Source of the DNA: Stramenopiles sp. TOSAG23-2
Lineage: Eukaryota > Sar
Assembly (NCBI GenBank): GCA_900128395.1
Contig: LT649623.1
Coordinates: 1 to 13,843 of the forward strand
Length of the DNA stretch: 13,843 bases
Direction of reading: 5' to 3'
The notes below the pieces were generated by a model. That model worked only from the letters and a program-made list of their open reading frames with translations, had not been told where the DNA came from and did no database searches. The position numbers and the translations under genes are program-made. Within the stretch, counting starts at the first letter, position 1. Every line of letters begins with the position of its first letter. This document shows positions 1 to 6,938 of the stretch, one piece after another.

Positions 1-766
1 GATCATCTCGATCAATCCCTTGATATATTTCCCGAAAAACGAAAAGCTTCTCATTAATTGATGATGGATCCAACGTCCTTGAATTGTTAACAGGCCTCCT
101 CATTTGTCTTTTTGAATCACCTCTAGCAGAAGTATTTGGACTTCTTACGGATGATTCCTGGATTTCACTTAAAAGTCGTTTTAATGATTTATCCAATTCG
201 TCCCTATTTGTAAGTAATCCAGGTGTCCAATAACGACTGTATGATAATTGTCGAAACGGTCTCTTCGTCTTTGGATTCATCAGCAATTGAAGCAGGCTGT
301 AATACCTTGGATTTTGACAAACAAATAAGGCCCGCCCACCATCTTTAATGAAACTTTTAAAGAATTTTGTAAAAGTAAATAAACTATTTGTCGTTTCTTC
401 CAAGTCAATAATTAATTGATTATTATTAATGATCCGGTTTGAAAAATGATTTAAAACTTTTTCATTTATATGTTTAGTTGATACTTTTTGCGTATTTAAA
501 AACACATATGTACGAATAAGCTTTTCATTCGCTGCTGTGCTATTATTTGTGGAGAAAAACTTCGCGCTTGAGCAGTTGCTATTACTCTTACTATTATTTA
601 TACTATTATCATATTTATATTGACACCTCCATGAAAGTGCTGAAGATGACGATATTATATGTTTACCATAATAATTATGTGGTTGATGAAACAACTTACG
701 GAATCCATTTTTCCCCGTCTTCCCTGCCACCACAGGCCTCAACGTTGACGTAATCATTCGCTTCAT
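1..766 (-). CDS. Mitochondrial small-subunit ribosomal protein uS2 (N-terminal part, runs off left edge)
   Basis: Reading leftward from the ATG at 766-764, the frame stays open for 255 codons to the window edge. An in-frame TGA lies five codons upstream of this ATG, so it is the earliest possible start. Residues 1-75 are rich in R, K, S and N with few acids, as in a mitochondrial targeting presequence. Residues 116-200 follow the uS2 core: an IIDLEET segment (119-125), a helix, then GGRALFV (143-149) and a WTPGLLTN segment (180-187), matching the bacterial IDL-x-KT, GG-x-ILFVGT and RWLGGxLTN landmarks. Residues 204-235 are a basic, serine-rich stretch that looks like an insertion. uS2 binds at the head-body junction of the small ribosomal subunit. 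The presequence and divergence from bacterial sequences indicate a nuclear gene for the mitochondrial ribosome. The C-terminal part lies outside the window. A plastid-targeted uS2 is less likely because no signal-peptide-like start is seen. Confidence 0.85.
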   Translation of the reverse strand, partial: MKRMITSTLRPVVAGKTGKNGFRKLFHQPHNYYGKHIISSSSALSWRCQYKYDNSINNSKSNSNCSSAKFFSTNNSTAANEKLIRTYVFLNTQKVSTKHINEKVLNHFSNRIINNNQLIIDLEETTNSLFTFTKFFKSFIKDGGRALFVCQNPRYYSLLQLLMNPKTKRPFRQLSYSRYWTPGLLTNRDELDKSLKRLLSEIQESSVRSPNTSARGDSKRQMRRPVNNSRTLDPSSINEKLFVFREIYQGIDRDD

Positions 767-977
767 TGGTACTACTGTATATCAATATATTTTATTAATT
801 GCAACCACTATGTTAATGTATATGCATACATTCACACATATCTTGTTTAATTCATTGTATATATATAAAAGATGTTAAATTCATTATTATATTTGTTCGA
901 TTTTATATTTCTTCTTCGTAACTTTTAGGACGTAATAGGACGTAGTAGTGTTAAGTATAAAATATAAAATATATATA

Positions 978-1126
978 GGCTGTTAGCCTGCCCAGCCAGT
1001 GGGCCAGCTGGCCAGGATCAGAATTGAATGGGCGTACGCAGCGTCACCGTAATTCTATAGTAATAGCATATTACCTGGTTATAGCGTTCTAGCTGCTTAG
1101 AGGCTGTGGTTAGCCAGTTATCACCT
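978..1126. ncRNA. Candidate structured non-coding RNA (GC-rich island)
   Basis: This stretch is distinctly richer in G and C than the surrounding AT DNA, and several hairpins can be drawn in succession. The 10-base arm CCTGCCCAGC (987-996) pairs with GCTGGCCAGG (1007-1016) with one C-C mismatch and a 10-base loop. AGAATT (1020-1025) pairs with AATTCT (1051-1056). GTAAT (1060-1064) pairs with ATTAC (1070-1074). CTGGTTA (1075-1081) pairs with TAGCCAG (1111-1117) with one G-T wobble. A T run at 1197-1205 follows on the plus strand. I could not match it to tRNA, U1-U6, SRP or RNase P RNA. GC islands in AT-rich genomes are often RNA genes, but a relic repeat is equally possible, and strand is unresolved because the stems read equally well on both. 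Confidence 0.25.
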
Positions 1127-1128
1127 TA

Positions 1129-1261
1129 AAATATTAAGTATGAATTGTGGTATACTAACATTCCTATCAATGTGATTTTTGGTTTTTGTCACCTCCTTTT
1201 TTTTTGAAATATTAAGTATGAATTGTGGTATACTAACATTCCTATCAATGTGATTTTTGGT
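1129..1261. repeat. Perfect 55-bp direct repeat, two copies with 78-bp period
   Basis: Bases 1129-1183 and 1207-1261 are identical over 55 positions. Both begin AAATATTAAGTATGAATTG and end GATTTTTGGT. They are separated by a 23-base T/C-rich spacer (1184-1206). Perfect identity in non-coding DNA suggests a recent tandem duplication or a short tandem satellite caught at two units. No homology to a known element is claimed. Confidence 0.9.
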
Positions 1262-1309
1262 CAAATAGGAATACTACATTAGTATACAAAATTCATACTT
1301 ATAATATTT
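1207..1309. repeat. Imperfect inverted repeat able to form a long hairpin
   Basis: The second direct-repeat copy, from 1207 to about 1242, is followed after about 25 bases by an inverted version of itself at 1268-1309. The reverse complement of the right arm reads AAATATTATAAGTATGAATT and continues through TATACTAA to ATTCC, so about 36-42 bases can pair with a few bulges and mismatches. As RNA this would be a long stem-loop. As DNA it resembles the ends of a small foldback element. No target-site duplication is obvious. Confidence 0.75.
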
Positions 1310-1482
1310 TAAAAAAAGTATGACACCTTTTGATTTTTTTTTCTCCTTGCGTAAGAATACATCATGTAATTCTTCATACATAATATAAATATGTGTGGTG
1401 GGATAGAAATCTATGAAAAGAAATATTATAGATAAATACATATTCATATTGAGAAATTTATCGGTGTGATAGATTGTATTTC

Positions 1483-1577
1483 TATTATTATTATTATTAT
1501 TATTATTAGAGACGACGTGAATATATATATATATATATATACATATAAAGAGTTGTTGTTGTTGTTGTTGTGTTGTT
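1483..1577. repeat. Three adjacent microsatellites: (ATT)n, (AT)n, (TTG)n
   Basis: ATT units run from about 1483 to 1508, AT units from about 1520 to 1541, and TTG units from about 1552 to 1577 (one unit interrupted). They lie within 120 bases upstream of the SmG start codon, so they probably fall in its 5' UTR or core promoter, where length changes could affect expression. Confidence 0.85.
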
Positions 1578-1598
1578 ATTATTTTAATTATTGTAAAA

Positions 1599-1835
1599 AT
1601 GAGTAAACATACAGGACCAGATTTAAAAAAATATATGGAAAAAAATGTAGCTGTCAAAATTAATGGAAATAGGAAAATAAAAGGAACGTTAAGAGGTTAT
1701 GACCAATTTATGAATTTAGTTTTAGATAATGCTAGTGAAGATGCTGAGAATGCGAAAAATATAGGTATGATTGTTATACGTGGTAATAGTGTTGTACAAG
1801 TGGAAGTAATACCTTGGGTTGACCAAGGTTCTTGA
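1599..1835 (+). CDS. SNRPG: Small nuclear ribonucleoprotein G (Sm protein G)
   Basis: This complete 78-residue protein has the usual length of SmG. It starts MSKHTGPDLKKYM, as SmG proteins do. Sm1 motif: strands around VAVKINGNRKIKGTLRGYDQ, then FMNLVLDNA, with the conserved Phe-Met-Asn that contacts the uridines of the Sm site. Sm2 motif: NIGMIVIRGNSVVQVEV, containing the diagnostic I-R-G-N. SmG is one of seven subunits of the heteroheptameric ring that assembles on U1, U2, U4 and U5 snRNAs, so it acts in nuclear pre-mRNA splicing after cytoplasmic assembly. The spacing and IRGN-S-V ending fit SmG better than LSm7, although these two paralogues are close. The ATG follows an A-rich context (TAAAAATGAG). 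No intron is present. The gene is divergent from uS2m and convergent with the TMEM245-like gene. Confidence 0.95.
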   Translation: MSKHTGPDLKKYMEKNVAVKINGNRKIKGTLRGYDQFMNLVLDNASEDAENAKNIGMIVIRGNSVVQVEVIPWVDQGS

Positions 1836-2048
1836 ATGTAGCATATAATATATACAGATACTAATTAATACGTTCGTAATGATACATGTACGAGTATATA
1901 TAATACTTCGTCGTATCATATATTGTGTGTGACAAAAAATATTTATTTTTGAGAGATAATTTATATATAGATATATACGTAAAATATGAAAATTACTAAA
2001 ATTACTAATATATATTTTAATATTCGTATGTGTTTGTAAAAATATAAT

Positions 2049-2063
2049 CCCCCCCCCCCCCCC
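2049..2063. repeat. Homopolymer run of 15 C
   Basis: A run of 15 cytosines interrupts otherwise AT-rich 3' flanking DNA between SmG and the TMEM245-like gene. The spacer 1836-2127 holds nothing else recognisable. A TTTATT at 1942-1947, which is AATAAA on the minus strand, is a possible distant polyadenylation signal for the minus-strand gene. Confidence 0.9.
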
Positions 2064-2127
2064 TGCTATTATTATTTTTTATAAATTGTACATACAATAT
2101 CATATTTTTTGATACTGTATTTAATAT

Positions 2128-4695
2128 TTACCTGGAGTATTTTTTTAAAACATCTTTCTTTTCCTTTTCACTTTTTGCATCACTCCATGCTTCATACATT
2201 TCTCTCAATTCCAACATTAAAAACGGAAATACTGAAATCAAAGGTCCTAGTACAATGCCTCCTAAGCCAAATTGTAAGCCACCAAATATTGACCAAGGTA
2301 CAATAGTTAAAATAGTATTTCGATTATCTTGTTGATATAATAAATGCTTTTCCAATGCATGAACGCTTATTGGATAGATAAATCTAAATACGAACACAAG
2401 TGACAATACAAGAAATTTCCAAAAATCAGATTCTTTATTACCTGGATGTAAAAATATTTCGATAATTGGAAACAACATCATTAATGAACCAAAAATATCA
2501 CCAAAAATACTTAATATACCGGCAATTATAGATATAGTGAACGAAAAACTTGCCCCAGTTAAATACATAGGAAGCCATGTCAACAAAGCATTTTCTAATA
2601 CAATTCGTAATAATGTTTGAAAAACGCCATTAATATAAGATCTTGAAATTGCTGATATGCAATCGATTAATGGTTTACTTTCTTCCTTTGTCATGAAAGA
2701 TTTTAAAACCCATTTCACAGGATCTCTATGTTTATCATCGGATGTATTTGAAATTAATAATATTAACACATTTGAAAATATTATGCTGTCCAAAGTCCAC
2801 ATAAAGAAGAAATAGACTGTATCGAAAATAACCGAAACAAACGTCAATGCTTTGCCAAAACTAGCTTCAAGAATCTTCTTCCCTTGATCATATAAAACAT
2901 CCGGATCAATATCCATTGTTGACTCTGTTATATTTCGTAAATATTTAAATCCGCTTTTTGTGCAATTTTTCACTTGCCCATAACACATATTGATTGAAGA
3001 GAAAGAAAAATTGGTAAATGATAAAACATTTTGCGTTACATTTGCACAACCTTCATTTAATATTGGCATACAGTCACGTCTCATTTCATATACTGGTGTT
3101 ATAATGCAATTATTTGGACTATTATATACTATCGTTTTTTCTCTTTCCATTCCTTGATGTAATGTACAAATATTATTTGATAAAGTACCATCATTATTTC
3201 TTGTATCTCGTTGCTGGTCTATTATTAAATTTTTCACTTCTCGAAGTCTTACTACTATTGGGTTATCCTTCGTAGCTTTCTCAACATACTTCAATAAATC
3301 CATTTTTCCATGAATAAGGACTTTATTGATACATATGTCTTTTAATAACAATGTTTTATTAATATCGCTAATATTACTCGACTCTTCTTTTTCTTCATAA
3401 ATATGTATTCTAATTCCAAAATATGTACTTGCAGCTGCATCGTTGTTCACTTTGACCCACTTTCCATGATCTTCCTCATCGTCTCGCACTAATCCTTCAC
3501 TTTCCCATATCCATTTACGAGATGAAACACCATCATTCAAACATGCATTTACACGGATATTATCAATAACATATGCATCTTCAAATTCCCAGGCTATAGT
3601 AAGTTTTTTTGCATCAATATCTTTCAATATCATATTGCCAGCATCTTTTTTCCGCCTTAAAAATTTACGGAAATTTACTAATTGATAATTATCTTCTGGA
3701 TATACCATCATATTTCCATGAATTCCTCCTGATGACAATAAAATCGGATGTGCCAATACCTCAGAATCAATTTCCGGAACATACTGGATTAATTTTCGTT
3801 GAACATTTTGTAGTAATCCATACATTTCTAATGGTATTGCAAAAACGCATACAAATGCCCCGATACAAAACGTAATCATCAAAATACAAATTAACAATAT
3901 TGATGCCATTCTACTCTTAATAAATTTGCTATATAAAATTGTTCTAAAACAGCATTTAAATGGGTAAAACAAAGATGAAAAAATGATCAATGAAAAAATA
4001 ATAGGATCGCTTGGTAAATATTCTAGGAATGTACGAGTTGATGGTGATAACTTTCGAAGGAACCACGAGGTTATACTTAATATCGTCCATATGACAAAAA
4101 ATATACCAATGATGGCAACAAAAATGAAAGAAACAATTATCATGTTTTGCTTACCAACAATCGTATAAATGAAAATACCAAAAGTAGCAAGTAAACAATA
4201 TCGAAGACGTGAAAATTTGAAGATTCTAATACCACCAAAAGCATCACTATCATCTGCATCTTCATAATCTTCCACTTCGTCATCTAATAAAGACTTTTTC
4301 AACTGGTCCTTTAAAGCATTTATTGGTACGGAGCATAAAAACGCCCACATCACAGGTTCTTTGTATGCACTGAAAATAGCAAGGTGTACATACATGGCAT
4401 GATAAAAAAAGTAAAACAAAGCACCAGCTAGTAAAAGTGCATACACCTGTGTTTTCAATTCTCCTTTGTTCTCTTCAATACCACGCATAATTGCTCCTGT
4501 AAAAGATAATCTACGAGGTCTAGAAGCACTATCAGGAGGAGCTAAATGGTCGATGTTATTGTACTTTTCAGGTTGTTTATCAGCATCATGAAAAGATTCT
4601 AATCTTCTAATTAGAATATCTTTTTTACCAGTAGTTTTTAAACCGTGCTTTTTTAATTCAGCCTTTAATTCTGAAACCTTTAATTTTGCAAACAT
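2128..4695 (-). CDS. TMEM245 / AI-2E transporter-family membrane protein with N-terminal SAP domain
   Basis: This is an intron-free frame of 855 codons. An in-frame TAA directly precedes the ATG, fixing the start. Residues 5-33 form a SAP helix-turn-helix (LKVSELKAELKKHGLKTTGK, then a DILIRRL helix). Hydrophobic segments lie near 84-125, 164-212, 230-250 and 263-292. Residues about 293-613 are a hydrophilic domain carrying six N-glycosylation sequons (N441, N446, N552, N562, N577, N588) and cysteines at 510, 530, 542, 550, 571 and 578, which suggests a lumenal or extracellular loop. Further membrane segments lie near 614-650, 690-745, 758-778 and 795-830. The last includes GLQFGLGGIVLGPL (806-819), the hallmark G-x-x-x-GxxxGP region of the AI-2E/TMEM245 family. 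Substrate and cellular role of TMEM245 proteins are not well established. The SAP domain would face the cytosol or nucleoplasm. Its presence on a polytopic protein is unusual. Confidence 0.8.
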   Translation of the reverse strand: MFAKLKVSELKAELKKHGLKTTGKKDILIRRLESFHDADKQPEKYNNIDHLAPPDSASRPRRLSFTGAIMRGIEENKGELKTQVYALLLAGALFYFFYHAMYVHLAIFSAYKEPVMWAFLCSVPINALKDQLKKSLLDDEVEDYEDADDSDAFGGIRIFKFSRLRYCLLATFGIFIYTIVGKQNMIIVSFIFVAIIGIFFVIWTILSITSWFLRKLSPSTRTFLEYLPSDPIIFSLIIFSSLFYPFKCCFRTILYSKFIKSRMASILLICILMITFCIGAFVCVFAIPLEMYGLLQNVQRKLIQYVPEIDSEVLAHPILLSSGGIHGNMMVYPEDNYQLVNFRKFLRRKKDAGNMILKDIDAKKLTIAWEFEDAYVIDNIRVNACLNDGVSSRKWIWESEGLVRDDEEDHGKWVKVNNDAAASTYFGIRIHIYEEKEESSNISDINKTLLLKDICINKVLIHGKMDLLKYVEKATKDNPIVVRLREVKNLIIDQQRDTRNNDGTLSNNICTLHQGMEREKTIVYNSPNNCIITPVYEMRRDCMPILNEGCANVTQNVLSFTNFSFSSINMCYGQVKNCTKSGFKYLRNITESTMDIDPDVLYDQGKKILEASFGKALTFVSVIFDTVYFFFMWTLDSIIFSNVLILLISNTSDDKHRDPVKWVLKSFMTKEESKPLIDCISAISRSYINGVFQTLLRIVLENALLTWLPMYLTGASFSFTISIIAGILSIFGDIFGSLMMLFPIIEIFLHPGNKESDFWKFLVLSLVFVFRFIYPISVHALEKHLLYQQDNRNTILTIVPWSIFGGLQFGLGGIVLGPLISVFPFLMLELREMYEAWSDAKSEKEKKDVLKKYSR

Positions 4696-5408
4696 TTATT
4701 TTTTTGTAGTTTTGTAAGTTTTTTTTGATTTGTTTTTCTTTTAGATTATAGATTTGATAAGATTTTTAACATGAGCATGAGTTACCATGAGTCATTCTCC
4801 ATGTTGATTCATCTGATACACTTCGCTTATTAACATCATATTTAGTTGCTTTCCGTACTACTACTGGTATAGTAATGTGCTAATAAAATAATTGAAAATT
4901 TTTCTTCTCGAGGATTAAAAAAACGTACCTGGTATAGACTAGTAAATACTATTATAATAAAATAGCCACCATAATAATACAAATTATTTTACAAAATGGC
5001 ACCCAATGACAACAGCATACCTGGCATAATAACAGCATTTTCGAACTTTTTTATACTACAAGTATTATAATACTATTAGTTGAAGATGATATTACCATGC
5101 TGCCATCATTATTGATTATTGATGTTAACGTAAACACTTAGTATACCGTACCGCTATTTTGTATATTACTATTCTATCATTAGTACTATTAATGCTATAA
5201 TAATAATTATAACATAATATAAACAGCTTCATTTAGTTGTTGTTAGTTTTATTTAAATATTATTATACATAAACTTCCTATTGACATTTATATCGACCTT
5301 TAACATGTATGTATGTGTACATTTGTATTAATACCTCACAATTTTTATCAAGTGATCTTATTCATATCATATTGACAAAAATAATTGTAAAATAAAGTCT
5401 ACACAAGT
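4696..5408. promoter_or_regulatory. Divergent promoter region between TMEM245-like and EF-hand genes
   Basis: This head-to-head spacer of 713 bases must contain both promoters and 5' UTRs. It is AT-rich, with T runs next to the TMEM245-like start and ATA/TTA-rich stretches. An in-frame TAA at 5388-5390 closes the EF-hand frame upstream. The only small reading frame with a good A-rich start context is 4996-5070 (24 codons, plus strand). I identify no known transcription-factor site and no RNA gene. Confidence 0.6.
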
Positions 5409-6715
5409 ATGGGTATAGTATACTCAATGTGTTGTCTGTCTGAAGTAGAACGTAAATATGACGCTATGGTAACTAAAAATTGGAAGAAATATAAACCACT
5501 ATTTCAATGTTTAGGATTTGACCAACATTCTGGTATGGAATTAATTAAAACTTTTTATAGATTGGATAACGACGGGAGCAGAAGTGTTGATTTTGATGAA
5601 TTTGCGAAGTTTTTTGATGTTGATAATACACACTTCTCTAGAAAATGTTTTATGTTAATGGATACCACGGGTAGTGGTGAAATTAATTTTGCCCAGTTTG
5701 TTGTGGCTTGTTGGAACTATTGTACATATGATAAAAACGGTTTAACTGGATTTGCATTCAAGTTATATGATACTTCTGGTATAGGACAAATACCAATGGA
5801 TGATATTTTTAAATTAGTTGATGACGTTTACGATTTAGATAAAGGTATGCAAACGTGGGATTATTCAGGAACTATAAATGTTGTTAAAAATTCCCCAGAG
5901 TATATTATTGGGCAAGCTAAACGCCAAATAGCAAGAGCTTGCGGTTCTGATAAACAAATGAATATATTAGAATTTTTAATGTTTGCTAAAACACATCCAT
6001 CCATACTTAAATCAGCTTTTGAGATTCAAATTAGGTTACAAAAAAAAATATTAGGGGAAAAGTATTGGAATAACATGACTACTAAAAGGCGAAGATTAGA
6101 AAAAGTAAATGGTGTCAAAGGTGTTAATTTTCTAGAATTTGAAGAAGTAATGAGTTGGTTAGGTGAATCTGTACCTAATTTATTACCTTCTTTTAAGACA
6201 AAGAAAGATCCACATGAAAAAGAAAGGAAAAAAGTCCAGCATAGTTTTAGCACTGGAAAAGGCAAGAAGGGCAAAAGTGGTGGTAGATATACTGTAAAAG
6301 ATGGAAAAGCGAAAGGTGGTAAAAGCAAATTGACTAGAAAATCTAGTGTAGAGAAAATTCAAGCATGGGCAAGAAACATAAAAAAAAAACGAAAAGTAAG
6401 TAAATGTCACATTACCCTTATACAACTATAGTGGTAAATATCTTCTCTAACAAATCGCTAATTTATGTGCTACACTACTCCATATAGCATCGGGAACATC
6501 GACATGGTAGCAGCAAAGATGATCCTAAAAAATATAATAGCAAAAAAGATAAGAAAAGCAAACGTAGTAGTAAACACCCCACATTAGAATCAGAACCCGA
6601 GCAAAATGCACTTGTTAGAAAAAATAGCGCAACCAAAATTCAATCAGCAATGAGGGGATATAAGGAAAGAAAAAAACGCGAGAGAGATAGAAAGAAAAGA
6701 TCTATTGGTCGCTAA
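5409..6715 (+). CDS. Acylated EF-hand protein with C-terminal IQ motifs (two exons, 404 aa)
   Basis: Exon 1 is 5409-6395 (329 codons) and exon 2 is 6488-6715 (75 codons plus TAA), joined in phase 0. The start MGIVYSMCC has Gly2 and Ser6 for N-myristoylation and Cys8/Cys9 for palmitoylation, so membrane anchoring is likely. EF-hand 1 has the loop D53-E64 with Asp at 53, 55 and 61, and looks calcium-competent. EF-hands 2 (D85-Q96) and 3 (D121-D132) keep the first Asp but are degenerate. The overall layout resembles calcineurin B-like or NCS calcium sensors. Residues about 262-311 are a Lys/Gly/Ser-rich basic linker. IQ-like motif 1 is I317-Q318-AWAR. IQ motif 2 in exon 2 is IQSAMRGYKER (380-390), an exact IQxxxRGxxxR. 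It may sense calcium and recruit calmodulin at a membrane. The specific pathway is unknown. Without splicing, the frame ends at codon 340 inside the intron. Confidence 0.8.
6396..6487 (+). other. 92-bp GT-AG spliceosomal intron in the EF-hand/IQ gene
   Basis: The donor is GTAAGT at 6396-6401, a perfect consensus, and the acceptor is ATATAG ending at 6487. Branch-point-like CTAAC (around 6446) and CTAAT (around 6459) lie upstream of the acceptor. Removing it joins codon 329 to an open frame that encodes an exact IQ motif, which strongly supports it. Stop codons occur inside the intron in all three frames on a quick reading, with the exon 1 frame ending at 6429-6431. Confidence 0.85.
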
Positions 6716-6938
6716 GTGAATTTTAAAACCACACACAAAATACGAAATTATTACAAGAAAAAATATCAGTAGAGCAGCAGTAAATATACGTATAATGTGA
6801 TGTGCATCTTACAAAAAATATTATATTTTACAACGACACACACTACTAATACCGTTTACATTAAAATGTACAGGGTGTACGAATATAGACGCACACTCGC
6901 TCTCTCTCCTTTTGCAATTTTACGGTTTTACAATTTTT

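Larger units (their letters stand above)
767..1598. other. Divergent intergenic region between uS2m and SmG
   Basis: This spacer of 832 bases must hold the promoters of both flanking genes, which point away from each other. It has no convincing coding frame: a 127-codon minus-strand frame at 1274-1657 is low-complexity (runs of Q, N and Y-I) and overlaps the SmG start. Bases 780-975 are AT-rich. Bases 978-1126 are clearly richer in G and C and can fold. Bases 1129-1309 hold direct and inverted repeats, and 1483-1577 are microsatellites. I do not recognise a specific promoter element. Confidence 0.8.

Noticed and set aside
547-753. Plus-strand frame of 68 codons
   Set aside because: It is antisense to the uS2m presequence coding region and is Tyr-rich low-complexity sequence.
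1084-1112. Minus-strand words GCCTCTAAG and CTAGAACGC resembling part of the 28S rRNA 3' region
   Set aside because: The shared words are short, the spacing differs from the rRNA and the flanks show no further similarity, so chance is the better explanation.
978-1126. tRNA or U-snRNA gene in the GC island
   Set aside because: I found no cloverleaf with a T-loop or B-box, no Sm-site-plus-stem arrangement and no family-specific core word.
1274-1657. Minus-strand open frame of 127 codons over the microsatellites
   Set aside because: It translates repeats into Q, N and Y-I runs, has no recognisable fold, and overlaps the start of SmG on the other strand.
1836-2127. Plus- and minus-strand short frames around the SmG 3' end (for example 1722-1919 minus)
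   Set aside because: They are shadows of SmG and of AT repeats, with Ile/Tyr-rich composition and no domain.
6026-6425. Minus-strand Phe/Pro-rich frames antisense to the EF-hand gene
   Set aside because: They mirror the Lys-rich basic tail of the real gene on the opposite strand.
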